Below are positions 11,831 through 24,165 of a stretch of DNA of 64,000 bases, one piece after another (the stretch's first letter is position 1; each line of letters begins with the position of its first letter). The DNA lies in contig NC_090942.1 of the NCBI RefSeq assembly GCF_040807025.1, forward strand, positions 78,101,987 through 78,165,986, read 5' to 3'. Under the pieces are notes generated by a model. That model saw only the letters and a list, made by a program, of their open reading frames with translations. It had not been told where the DNA came from and did not search any database. Position numbers and translations under genes: made by a program. Origin of the DNA: Struthio camelus. Lineage: Eukaryota; Chordata; Aves; Struthioniformes; Struthionidae.

Positions 11831-13420
11831 CAGGTCATCCCAAGGTGGCGTTTGGGCACGTGTCTTTGCAGAGCTGGTAGCAGCATTAAGTGCAATGAGT
11901 GACGAGGACACGCCGATGGACACAGAACGGGACTCACCTCCCAAACCTGCCATTGCTCTTTGCTCGCCAACGGACACTGCCAAGAGAGGCCCAGGACTAA
12001 CTGACTGGCCGAGCTGCACTGCACCCGGCACGTTGCATGTGGTGCAGCCGGGCAAAGCTGGAGATGTTGCAGGAGCTGGCTGGGACTGTGACACCGGTTT
12101 TGTTCATGTGGCTCCTTGACAGGTTAACAGAGGTATTGAAAGTGCTGGGATTTCAGTCCAGCCCAAGGCGGTAGCTCTAGACCTAACTAAAAACCCCCAC
12201 AATATAACGCGCTTCAAACGTGCCCTACAGGAAATGGGTTTCTGCCTTGAGCTTTCAAGCTTCTCCAAGCTCAAAGAAATCAAAAGGAGCCTTTTTGCCT
12301 TAATGGAGATTATTTAACTGCTGTATCCTGACCACGGACGTTCTGAATTTGGGACTGGCTGCATCTATATATTAATCTCCTTCCCACACATTAGGCAAAT
12401 CATTGCGCTGTCAGCACAGGGTTGTTTGCAGGTGTGTGCCTAGCCCATATTTGCACACACAGACTGGATAATTGTGTATGTTACTTTTTGCCTGATATAT
12501 GGATATAAATGTGAGCTTCATGTAGCAGCTGCATGTACATTATATGCACATACAATTTGAAACACCTGTTTCTCAAAACCAGACTATCAACCTCACATCT
12601 GAGCAAGGTGGGCAGAAACATTACATTTCCCGTGCCGCCCATGTGCAACAGCTCTTCTTCCAGCTGGTGCTGGAAGCAGTGAAATTTGACCCCGTAACTT
12701 TTAACTCACGCTGTGGCCCCATCAATATCAAAAAACGTGACAGGCCCCAAATCTGTCCTGTCTCGTCAGCTGGTTGGTGACTTGGGAGCTAAACAAATTC
12801 GCTGCTTGTTCCTGAAACACAAAGCAAAAACAGTAGGCCTCGTTTTGCAACGGGTTTTTAGGTGAATAGCTCACACGCGCGTGAAGAGCCTGCCGTGAAT
12901 GCAGATGGGGCGACGCCGCAAGAACTACTGGTGTAGAAATGGCAAGATCAGTTCCTAAATCAGCAAGAGCCGAAATTCATAGTTTACTATGAATGCCTGC
13001 CGCCATTGGAAAGATGAACGATAGCACGCAGTTAGAATAAAAGTGTCTTAGCGAGTCGCAATTCAAGCATTTTGAAACAAATGTGGCAGGAAATTGGCTG
13101 TATATTAAGGAAGTCTGAAATGTTTACATTCACTCATGGCACTTAAGGTACTAAAATGTTAAAAGTGGGGGAAAGAGGTCCTTTTATTAGCCTCAACAAA
13201 ATTTCTATGTATGTCGACCATAAACTATTCTCTTAAAAATAATTTTTCCTAAGGTATCTTCAAAATACTGTGTATTTTTATGTGGAAAAAAAAGATATGA
13301 AAGCAGCCGTTACTTCAAAAATAGCATTTAAAGTACTTGAGGTATGAAAGCTTAAAGGTTATTTAATCATTTTGGCATAACTTGATTGTTGTTGTAATTT
13401 TTGGTCAAGCATGTTAGACA

Positions 13421-13426
13421 AATAAA
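13421..13426 (+). terminator. MPPED1: candidate polyadenylation signal of MPPED1
   Basis: A canonical AATAAA sits 2.66 kb past the MPPED1 stop at the end of an AT-rich, UTR-like stretch. It lies just before an A-rich run and an abrupt change to GC-rich sequence. No transcript evidence is available. Confidence 0.5.
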
Positions 13427-13479
13427 GTCTTAAAAAAGAAAAAAAAAACCAACACCAAAAGAGACGTTCTCTTTATGGC

Positions 13480-13620
13480 CGCCTCCTGCGCTCAGGTCTA
13501 GCAGGATGCCCCGTGTGACAACCCTGCGCCTCGCCTCGGGGCGCGCGGCAGGGAGCGCGGCGGCTGCCCCGTGCTGGGGAAGGGTGGTTTACGGCCGGGG
13601 TCATGAGTCTGTAAGGACGT
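13480..13620. other. short CpG-rich patch downstream of MPPED1
   Basis: A local burst of CpGs, including GGGGCGCGCGGCAGGGAGCG, appears immediately after the AT-rich presumed 3' UTR end. It is too short for certain CpG-island status. It could be an unannotated promoter, for instance for an antisense or lncRNA transcript, or a chance GC patch. Confidence 0.35.
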
Positions 13621-13694
13621 GGCCTTCACGGGAGTGGTTAGCATGAGGTGGCGATTATTTTAAAATACATGGGCACAGTCAAGGGCTTTGGGAT

Positions 13695-13705
13695 GGGGGG
13701 GGGGG
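13695..13705 (+). repeat. G11 homopolymer
   Basis: Eleven consecutive guanines in the intergenic sequence. Confidence 0.9.
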
Positions 13706-16700
13706 TGTTTCCCCAAATCTGATCTACCTCCGATTAGCGAGGACAAAAAAAAGGGAAGCTTTCCGCAAACGCAGTGGGCTCTATTTAAATTCAGGACTGA
13801 TCTGTCAAGTCATTTCTCACCCCACCTCCCCACTGCTGACCTTCACTGATATTTACCCAGGTAGCAGCGCTCCCCAAGGCGCACTCGTGTGCGCCGGCAG
13901 TACCTGCTTTCCCAGCGCCAGGCAGACGTGTTTCCGAGATTAATTTCCGTCCCTTTCAATGAGGAAAAGGGGGGGACATCACTGCATGGCGATGGAGAAG
14001 GACAAGATTATTTCTACTCCTCTCAGTCACATACGGACGAGGCTGGGAAACGTCCCTCGGCCAAGAGCTGGGCAGGGAGCTGTGTTGCCGCAGGCGGCAG
14101 CCGGGGCGAGGCAGGGGGGCGGGAGGGCTAAGAAAAAGGCGTTTGGCTGCTGCAGGCTCTGCTGGCTGCCAATAGCTGCTAGAAAAGCTTCAGAGGAAGG
14201 AACAAGAAATTCCTTCGAAGGCAATTTTTGGAATAACCTGCCAATAGGGATCTTTGCCCCAGTCTCATTTGTTTGCGTTTGCATGAGAATTTTTCCTCGC
14301 CTAACAACCCGTATTATTGCTTACTGCTAATGTACCTGATATATAGCAAATATAACTGTAGATGTTGTTCTCTGTCAGGTACATTCCAGTCCCTTTCTCG
14401 AAATGCTCTCTGCATCTGCGATTTTAGAGATATTTTGGTACCCTGAGTTCCCTGGCTAATTATGCGCACTGCATGAGAACAACAGTATTTCGCTTAGCCA
14501 GGGACGTTCGCAGCCATTCGATTTTATTGACTATCCCTTTGTTCTCTTTTCGTGTGAAAAGTGTAAACAGGAGTACTCATATGTACCGTCTTTGTGCCAT
14601 TTGTTTTTTTTTTTTTAATACTACCATTACGTCGCTTTTTACTCACTTCCCCCAGAAATTAAGATAATTTAGGTCTAGCTGTACTCTAATCCTAAGCCTT
14701 TACTTTCCCATCTCCGAAACATGTCCTCCCTCTCTCTCGCTCGTTGACAGATTGATTGGGAATTAGTGAGAACAAGTGATTCCTAAAGAGGACCGCCTGG
14801 GCCTTAACGTCAAACCATCTGCATACCGTTCTCTGCTACTTTCTTGCCTGATCTTTACCCAGTTCTGTTCACTTGGGTAGGAGTTTTTGGTATTGTTGTA
14901 ACAACTATTTGCAATACTTAGTGGCGGACTGGGCTGAGCTGCCTGCCAGCCCAGCTGGGTTTTTCTCATTGGGAGACAACAGCTGATTTCCACTCGCGTC
15001 ACGAGCATCACGTCTGTCATCCCACGGTGCCTTGCAGGGAATGTGCCCACATGGGAATAATCCCTTCATCCCAGCCCTGACCCAGTCACCTGGCTTTGGA
15101 GGCCCCTTCACAATCCTCTGTTCTTCTGGTCTTGATTCTTAATTCAGGGTTGCCTCTTCAGCTGAGCACGCTGAACAGCCCCGGGCCCAGGGCACGTCGC
15201 TGAGCAGGAGGGTACTGATAGTTGTGTGAAGTTGGACCATTTCTCAGCCTGCTTTTTGCTTTCTCTTCCTTAGCGAGTGTATAACCTGTGACCTTCGCTG
15301 CCGCTCAAGAACAGCTCTTTCACAAAGATCTTTATCGAAACCTTTGCAGTTGTCCACACCAATTATATCAGCGCTATCTCTCCTTGCCAGTACTTTGATG
15401 TACCCAATACTTTCAAATAGATTAAAGGAACATGCTTGTCTTTTCCAGAAACTCTTTGGCTTCTCCACCCCCAGCAAAGCAAATTCCCCCTTTCGAGCAT
15501 GACGGGTTAAAACTGAGTGGCGTGATTAACCTCACTGCCTGTCACTGGGCCAGCGAGCAATGTGCCCTCACACTCGGACCATGTGCACTGATAAACGGTG
15601 TAACCCAGGCCTGGTTAGCTGACAAATTGCTTCCCGTCACTGGAGAAACCACCGTTGGCTTGCCGAGAGCGAACAAGGTAACGTGTCCGCTTCTCCCCCC
15701 CGAGTTGTGCTGTGGGAGCACCGCTGTGTAATGCTGTTAGGGTCCCAGCTAATCGTGGGCATCGTGTAGAGGACATGGGTAGGAAAAAGGGACACAGACA
15801 GGTTTGCCATTGCACTCACTCTCATTACATTTTCATGTAATGCTACTCTGAGCAGCTTGAGGAAAGCCAGATGGGAAAATGCCGGATGGTTTAAGCACAC
15901 TGCAGTGGCTTACGGTAGCATTAAACAGCAAAAGCAGGAGAAGGAGGAACCTTGCAACCAGCCGGCGCCTGGATGCTCCCTGTCGTGCTGTCAGCCTGGC
16001 CCCGGCTCACGGGAAACGCACAGCTCGACCGCGGCTGCCCGGCTGGTTTCCATCTGCATTTCGGGTAAGTGGCACCGTCTCTCCACCCAGAGACACAACG
16101 AACACAAACAAGTCCCTGTTAGTTGCAGCAGCGCTTTTCCTTCCAGACGTGCGGCGTTACGCCTTGCCTCCAACACGCTGACTGAGGAATCCGCGTAAAT
16201 AGAAATACTCTAACCCACACGGTGCTATAACCTCCCCCAGTAGGCTGCTGCTGCTGCAATCTAAAATTTCATAGACTTTTGCAAACTTTACCTCCTACTA
16301 TAACAGCTTGGGCCAAATTTTCTCGAAATAATGAATTTGTACAGGATAAAGCAATTTAAATGGAGTGCGCAATTAAAACCGTACTTATATTGTTTTTGCC
16401 GTTTTATAAGGCTCTTGCCTAGCACAGCCATTCCGATTGCATCTGTTACCTGATATTTTAAAGTGAAACAAGAGCTACTTAGCCAGGACGTGTGTTGGCT
16501 GCCAATTGTTTTTCTTTTGTCACCGCCTCTTCTGCTTCACGCTTTCGGTCTCGGCCACGTTGTGCTGCTCACAGGAGGACTTGCACAAGCGTGGCCCTGC
16601 CACCGGTGCGACCGCGGGGAACGTGACGGAGCCCGAACGCCCATTCGCTGCCCAGCAGCACGGGGGCCCAGTGGGTCGGACCGAAGGTTCGTCCCTGGCG

Positions 16701-19604
16701 GAGCTCTCCTGGCATCACCCCACAGCTGAATTAAGCCCTGCACGCTGCCCGCCGTTGCAGTCATGTGCAGAAAGCGTCAAGAACAGATTTATTAAAATCA
16801 TCTTCAACAGCAATCGCAGAACGCTTCTCCAGTGTCTCTGGGGAGCGACACAAAGCCGTCTCACTTCCTTATAAGCAAAGAAAACAAAGTTCAACCTGAA
16901 GGAAAATTAACTTTTTGCCAGCAACGTGGTCTGAGAGGGAACGACACCGGCGCGAGGCCTCCGGCGCTCCCAGACAAGTGTGCAGCCCTGGGGCAGGTGA
17001 CTTGCCACCCAGTGCTGGCCCCACATCAGGCGTCCCAGACCCAGCCGGCATGTCCACATGGCCGCAGCACCTGACTCCTGCACCCGTCCCTGCTGGGGGC
17101 CGGGCCATCTGTGCTGCCCGCGTCCCTGTCACTGTGACATCCCACGTGTGCTAGTGAAGCTACCCTGGCTGTTGCACCATGATGCGATTTTCCCCATGTT
17201 TGGATTTCTTGAAAGAATACATATTTATTCTAATGACACTAGGTGTACTGAGTGTAATCACTTAAGTACTACCGTATTCCTTCATTTCATTCATTTTAAA
17301 TGTCAGAATTTACATCAGGCGCCACTTACTTCTGCAAAGAGCCAGGGTTGCTCTGTGGGTTATTTCCAGCCTCTTTGCTGCAGGTACCAGCTCCGTGAAA
17401 CGTGCCCAGGGTCCAGTGACTCTGAGAGGCAGTGGCCAGCAGCAGCACAGGAGGCTTATTGTGTGTGATGTTTGGTGACAGTGGCATTATGGGGCTGAAT
17501 AACCGTCTTTCATCTCACTTGCTTCCTCTCAAAATTAGCAAGTGTTTGAAAAGGCCGATTTACCTCTTTTGCAGTCGCTGAAGAGCCCTTGTTAACATTC
17601 TCAGGCGGCGTTTGCCCTTGTTTAAGATGGGGAAGGTGTTGCTGCATCCATGCAATGTGCCACCGCAGGGATCCTGTGGAAGGGCTCAGCTCCCTGGGTG
17701 CCAGACGGTGACCCTCTGATGGCCCCAGCCTCCAGCACCAGGGTCCAGAGACTCCCCGCGCCGGCCAAGGTGTCTGTGCCAGTCATAAACCACAGGGAAC
17801 TTCTCTATGCCAAATTTCTCTAGTCTGTTTCTGAAACTGTGTGAAGTCTGGCATGCAGATAAGCACGTGGCCTGCCTGAGCCCTGTCTGTGGGGCCACGC
17901 TCTCTCTGGGGCTCCCCGGCAGTGACATCGGCTGCTAACTGTTGAGCCACATGGTGCAGCTCTTTGGCTGCTTGTTTTGAACCTGCCTCCCCCTCCTTTC
18001 ACTTGGCACCCTTTGGTTTCTGTGCTGAGAGCGATGAGGAACAGTACTTTACCGAAACACCAAGAGTACCATTTTTTCCCACCTGCTATCCTTGCAACAC
18101 AGCCAGTATATAATTATGTTTATTGCTTTTTCAGGAAGAAAGAATAGCGCTGAAGTGTTACCTATCCAGTTCACTGGATGCCTATAACAATAATTAATCA
18201 TATGTATTAACATACGGTCAAGAGACTTGTCAAAACTGGAGCTCTCTAGCAGTAAACACAACTCAAACAATTAGTCTCTGTTCTGGAAACTCTTGAATCG
18301 ATTCATTGTTTCTCCAAACACCTAAGAAAGCAATAACAAGGAAGTAATAAATCATGAAAACATAGACAATCATCTACTCAACAAACTACAATGAAGATAT
18401 GAAGATACTCCATCAACTGTCTTTACATTTGCTGCAGGGTGCTGCACTAAATATTAGTTCGGCTTGTTACATTATAGCTGTAATGAGTAAGACCTCTCCA
18501 ATACTACAGTAAACTTGAAAATACTGTGGTGTCTATGTTAAAAGTGGAGAATTTCTTAATCACTTAATTCACTTGCTACTGAGCATATGCTGTCCCTTAT
18601 AATAAAAGTATGAGGACTTTTAGCATATATATTTTAATCTAAAGCATAATTTTGTTTCAGCCAGGCTGCCAAGGCTGAGTAGACCAGAAGGGCACCTCAT
18701 GCAGCTGGCTGTTATCCTGGAAGCAGATGCAGCTACCAAACTGTGGGAAAATGCAAACTACAGTAAAAGCAGAAGCAGATCCTTCTACCGATGACAGCCA
18801 AGCTCAAGACCCTGGAGCAATAGCATGAGTAAGACACTCTGCTCTCCTGAATCCTATGTATGCTTTGTTATAGCAGCTCCTTTTAACTTGCAGGAAATCA
18901 ACATTTGCTATAGGAGGAAAAGCAAAAGGACAGCAGTGGCAGAAGAGGAACAGTTCCTCCAAACTTTGAAGCTAGTATTATCTATTAAAAACAACAGAAA
19001 GAACTCCAAGCCAGGAGAGGGAAAGTAACAAAACATATAAAAGCAAATGACTTGAATTGTTTTCTCAGAAGTGACCGGGATGCATCTTCCTCCCCATTGG
19101 CTCCATTTCTGTTTCTGAGCTAAAAAGGATAGCGTCCTTTTAAGAACCTTGTTGCCTTGATAGTCTCCGCATTCACATTATTAACAGTGTTCCAAAATTG
19201 TGCTGTGTTAGTCAAAAATTCTCTGACTCAATTCATCAGAAAATCGCAGCCCGCACATATGGTCAAAATAGGAAGGTGGTGGTGGTGGTTGTTTGGTTTT
19301 TTTTTTTTTGGAATAAGGAAAAAAGGACTATGTTTTTATTCTTCAAAAGTTCCTTTTAGATTTGAAAGGCAGATACTTCTCTTGATTCCTGAACAGTTTT
19401 ACAGTACCTGCCTAAATGTTTTTTCCTTTCTTACGTATGTGGCCGCTAAAGACTACAAAGCTATTCCCACAAGAAGAGGGTGCTTATGCCTATAGGGCTG
19501 TGAAGCTGAGCTGAATCTGTGCAAGACTGTATCACAACCCTAAGGTCCATTGTATCTCAAAACTAACTTATTCCATGAGAAGCAAAATACGTGAAGCCCA
19601 ATTT

Positions 19605-19805
19605 CAGAGTTGCTCAGTTTGGGCAGGACCTCTGGGGGTACCTGGTCCAACCTCCTGCTCAAAGTTGGACCAGTTAGAGCAGGATGGAGATTTCATAACC
19701 TCTCTGGGGGTCCTGTTTCAGTGTTTGATCACCCTCGTGGTGAAAAACGCTCTTCCTTACAAAGGGAAAGTGTGTCCCCTGCTCTGCTGCCCATCCCCAG
19801 CAAAC
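19605..19805 (-). mobile_element. CR1 LINE 3' fragment, minus orientation
   Basis: On the + strand the stretch reads in the order GGACCTCTGGGGGTACCTGG, TCCAACCTCCTGCTCAA, AGAGCAGG, ATAACCTCTCTGGGGG, CAGTGTTTGATCACCCTC and AACGCTCTTCCTTAC. This is the reverse complement of the CR1 3' region typical of birds and reptiles. It is 5'-truncated, the usual state of CR1 copies, and carries no intact frame. Confidence 0.85.
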
Positions 19806-21059
19806 CCCTAACCATGTGTGGTTATGTGCATGACCTCCAAGCAAGCCACCGCACAGGCAGAAAGGCCAGGAGGTCACGGCTGCTCCGAATAGGCAGGGAG
19901 CTGAGTTCAAACCATCTTTCACTGGAAGTTTAATTTGGTTTTCCCTTCTCTTGCAGACACCAAATGTCACACAGCTTGCAGAAACATTTTTTTAACCTCT
20001 CCCCATTTGTCACATCTGATTGAAGTTCTCCAACTAGTTGAAAAATTGTGTTGGTGAAGAGCTGCCAAACAAGTAGCGTAATTACATAAACTTAATGCAC
20101 TTAAGGACCCACAGCAAAATGCTAGAGCCTGCTGTTCTCCTTCTAGGAATGTAACTCTGACAACTTCAGTGCAATGACTTGATTTACTTTAGTTATTATG
20201 AGAAAGCAGAAAGAAGAAGCAGCAGCAGGAAGCAGCAGCAGAATAGTCTATTCTGAAGAAATGTATATTGGATTAAAACAACTTTTCATTTACTTCCATT
20301 GTTTAAGTCAATGGAAGTAAAAGCACTGACTTCAGCAAAGCTAGAATCTAACTCCAAAATTTGGGTCAAAGGCATCCTACTATGACTACACCCTGAGGCT
20401 TAAGTAATTTTAGGAGCGTTTTCAAGAGAAGCCATATTTAGTTCTGCAAAGTGACTTTTTCTAGCTGGTGTACTCCAGAGAGACTCAAGGCATTCTGCAA
20501 CATCATTTACCCTGGCCAAGCAAAGATTACGATCCTTTCTAGAAGAAATACTCTGATCATGCTTTGATGAAAGATTCTGCTCATTATGCCTGAATTTACA
20601 GTCCACTTCCATTTTATTTTTGTTACTGTTTTCCAAGGGGCATTTCAACTTTCCAAGGGAATAGATTCCACCCCCCTTTTTTTTTTCAGTGCAGAGCAAC
20701 TTCCCAGCATGGCACAGATCAGTACCCCTGTGTCAGTGGAGCTTTATTTTTGTAAGAGATGCAGACATTCAGAGTGTTTGGTTTTGTACTTATTTGCAAA
20801 CTGTGGCAGTTTGGTTCAGGTTTAGCTGGGATATGAGACATCAAATGCAGGAACTAGAGCTATAGCAAGCAAAAAGATTTGTTCTTTGAGGAAGGATTTT
20901 GCTTTAGAAGTTGTTCAGTTGATGATTGCCTTTGATAAGTAAATACAGTACCCAGTCTTTATTTTTGTCATGATATAAGTGTTAGAAATTCTGTGTACTG
21001 AGACAGTGAAATTCAGAAAGCATTTCCTCATTGTATACCAGAAACAAAACAGAAAAAAA
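19806..21059. other. intergenic, no gene recognised
   Basis: AT-rich unique-looking sequence between two CR1-family elements. A short AGCAGC-rich patch lies near 20218-20242. No exon or RNA gene was recognised. Confidence 0.6.
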
Positions 21060-24000
21060 ATGTCATCAAAGAGCAGGACTGACTCGCTGTTGTGGAGAAG
21101 AGGAGGAACAGCATTGTCCAAGGGACTGGTTGGCAATAGAGTGATGAACTGTCACAGAGTCACAACTCAAAGGATGACTCTGATAACATCCTGAATTCAA
21201 AAGACATCCATGTGCTGATTGATGGTGCAGCTTCGTTAAAATACTACTCAAAAAGGAGCTGAAGGAGAAGAACGTCCAGGTTATCCTGCTGGAGATAAAT
21301 GAAGGAAATCAGAAGATGTAGGGACCTGAAAGTGAAAACGTTGCTTAGGTAAGATGCATAAGTTAAAGAATTTGGGGTTTATAGGAAACCAGAAAAGCTG
21401 TACAGTCTGGAAGAGCTCTTCCTCCGTGGAAGATTAGGCTGGCTGGAGTTGTTAGGAGGGGATTCAGTTAACAGCAAAAGTGTATGAAAAGAAGGGACCA
21501 AAAAACCCTCAGACCATACATAATCTTTGTGTTGGCAACATATAACAAAGATAAAGACTGTGCTGTGCAGAAATTCATAAATTGATTATACATCAAGATT
21601 AAAAAGCCCAGGTAATAAACGCAAGGAATAGAAATTGCTTGTTTAGAAACATGCATTTGAACTAGCTGATATTAATGAAAGCTAATAAGATGGCACATGA
21701 CAGGAATGATGATTAAGTTGTTTATAATCTCTTTAGAAAAGATCAGCTAGGAAAAAGGGAAATAAAACTAGCTCACAGTATAACATGGTGTCACCACCAA
21801 CTATGAAATCAGTCAGCTGGAATATTTATAGATCGACTGGACCTAAAAAGTAAGGCTTATGGTAGCTTACTAGTTGGTTTACTGTGCACCCTTACAGCAT
21901 ATTGAGATTAGAGGATAACTACTACTTAAGCATTTATCAATGATGTTTGCAAAATTTCCCACACTCATCATCATGAAGCAGTTCATTTCAAACAGTATAA
22001 ATTGGAAATACCAGTATGTCAACATTTCTAAAATCCCTGGATGACAATTTTTCTAACAAAAAATGCTACTTTGAAGAGGAATAACATCTACGTTACATTT
22101 CGTCTCGATGGATAAGGAGAACTTGTTCACAGAACTAAAACACTGAAGGAACTTAGGTATCAGCAATCATGGCTTTGGTCAAATTTACTATGTGAAAATA
22201 AAATAAGGAGATATGATAATTCAGAAAAATTCTTTGTGTTTCAAAAAGGACAGTTTCACAGATCTGAAAACTAACAAATCAGTTGGGAGAAAAAACATTT
22301 AAACAGGAAAAAACTGATGGTGTTTGCAAACTATTTAGGAAAATTTGCCAAAGAACAGTCCCAGAATCCAGAAAGAGAGCCAAACTAGTTTTCCAAAAAA
22401 AAAAAAAAAAACCCCTAAAATACAAACAAAGCCAAAACCAGTCTGGTTTTGAAGGTAAAGAAAAGCAGATCTAAAAGAAGATGTATAGCAAACTGATAAA
22501 ATGGGAAATTTTTCTTGAATATTGAGAAGGGATACAAAAATAAACAGGAGTATCAATGGCTTGAAACGGTAATGAAAAGAAGATGATGGCTAAATGGAAA
22601 CTGGAGATTCAGCAACAGTATTATTAAAAAGGTGGAATTCTGCAATAAATATTTTTGTTGTGTGCAGGCAAAATGGCCAGGTGATAATGGGACATTACAC
22701 AGTGTTGATGATCAAGTACTTTCCAGCCCATAAGTCCTTGAAGAGTACATTAAACAGCAATTACCAAATATTTTAAATCAGCAACTTCGCTTCTAACATT
22801 ATCCAAGAAGTTGGCTGAGGAGCTTTGAAAATGGCTCATAATGATTTTTCAGACATTTTAGGACATAAGAGAAGTCCGAGCAGTCTAGAGAAATCTGACA
22901 TTGTGCCAATATCTTAAAAAGGGAAACAGGATGGCCAAAGTTAGTGAGCGTTAGCATGACTTTGATCCTCAGAAAAAAGTAGTGATGGAATTGATTGTAC
23001 AAGACTTGAATAATAAAGAATAAAAAGAGGCTAATAAAATTAAATGCTAATCATGGTGGGTTTAAGTAAAATAGATCTTCTCAAAGTAATTTGATATCTT
23101 CTTATGAAATTACAATTTTGGATGACAAATGAAATACTGACCTAAGGTAATAGACTCCTGTAAGGCACATAACTTGGCACCATTGCATAGTATTTTGAGT
23201 AGGAAACTGCAATGATATAAATTTGACACGGCACACGTAAAATGAATTAAAAATCACCTAATCAAGGTAGTTAAATGAGGAATCATCTTTAAGTGGCTAT
23301 ATGTTTTGTAGGGTCCTGCAGGTATTAGTTCCTGTCCTGATATGATTTAGCTGCTAGATCTTGATCTAGAAACCGCTTCTTCCCCCCAAAGCGTTAGTGA
23401 AACGTTTTGCAGATGAACCAAGTACTAGAATGCAGGAAATATTGAATAGGAAGGGGCACAGCTATACTGCAATCTAGATTTTTTTTTTAGAAAATGAGGC
23501 ACAACAAATTAATCCACATTTCAACATGTGGATTATATCTGAAGTCATATCTCCTGACACAAAGGATATGGGCCATAGTGACTCTGCCTTGGAAAGAGCA
23601 GCACTAGAAAAGGGCTTAGAGGTGGCTTTGCATGGCAGAACATGCCTGAGCTTCCCAGCTGGGGCCATGACCAGAAGAGCTAATGCAGCAGTTGAATGGG
23701 CAAAGCAGGGATAAGGAAGTTATATTTCCTCTGAATTTGGCTGCAATTTGAAAACATCTCCATTCTGCCTTTTCTGATTCAAAAATGATTTTGAGAAGTT
23801 GGAGGTGACACCACAAGGACCCATGAAAATGACTATAGGATTGAAAAAATTGCCTTAAAAGGTGAAAATCTAGGGACTTTATTCTGTTTTGATGAAAAAA
23901 GAAAAGGTTCAGGATGATTTCACTGTAACCTGTAAATAACTACAGGGTACACAAGCTGAAAGCTGCACATAGGCAAATCAGAGCTGAAATAACATCATCT

Positions 24001-24165
24001 TAGAAATACATATATATATATTTATATTTATGTACATAAAGTTATCTTTACAGAGAGAGTAATTAATCACTAGAACAACCTTCGAAGGATCATGTTGATT
24101 CTTCACAACTGGCAATTTTAAAATCAAAATCTGAGGTTTATCTTCAAACAAAAATTAATTATGGA
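21060..24165 (+). mobile_element. long decayed CR1-family LINE (ORF2 and 3' region)
   Basis: The part from about 22790 to 24165 follows the ORF2-to-3'-end text of ancient amniote CR1/L3-type LINEs. Landmarks in order are GGCTGAGGAGCTTTGAAAA (near 22815), AAAAAGGGAAACAGGATGG (near 22916), CCTGTAAGGCAC (near 23158), a TTTTGCAGATGAACCAAG (near 23406), AGAAGAGCTAATGCAGCAG (near 23672), CACCACAAGGACCCATGAAA (near 23810) and a terminal AGAGTAATTAATCACTAGAA (near 24056). All frames are broken by stops and indels, and an A-run interrupts it at about 22396. The left part (21060-22560) is assigned by continuity only. No element-encoded function remains. Confidence 0.72.

Larger units (their letters stand above)
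10760..13440 (+). other. MPPED1: probable MPPED1 3' UTR
   Basis: About 2.7 kb follow the MPPED1 stop without another recognisable coding exon. The stretch includes an AT-rich dinucleotide run (about 11020-11043), an A-rich tract (about 11537-11562) and a G8-T-G10 run (11812-11830). From about 13100 it becomes AT-rich and UTR-like. It ends at an AATAAA (13421-13426), followed within 10 bases by an A-rich stretch. The 3' end is inferred from the signal alone. A shorter UTR, or a genomic A-tract mimicking a tail site, is possible. Confidence 0.5.
13441..19604. other. intergenic region with GC-rich patches
   Basis: About 6 kb separate the presumed MPPED1 end from the CR1 fragment. GC- and CpG-rich patches lie at about 13480-13620, 13990-14130 and 16540-17150. 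A G11 run occupies 13695-13705. After 17500 composition falls to the window average. Several overlapping open frames occur on both strands of the GC-rich patches, as expected by chance at this composition. None shows a recognised domain. No tRNA or other RNA gene was identified. Confidence 0.6.

Noticed and set aside
11775-12119. 114-codon open frame on + and overlapping minus frames
   Set aside because: They lie in the presumed MPPED1 3' UTR, begin near G-runs and carry no recognised motif. Frames on both strands suggest chance in GC-rich sequence.
13889-17468. Many 80-136 codon open frames in the GC-rich intergenic stretch
   Set aside because: Stop codons are rarer in GC-rich DNA, and frames overlap on opposite strands with no protein family recognised.
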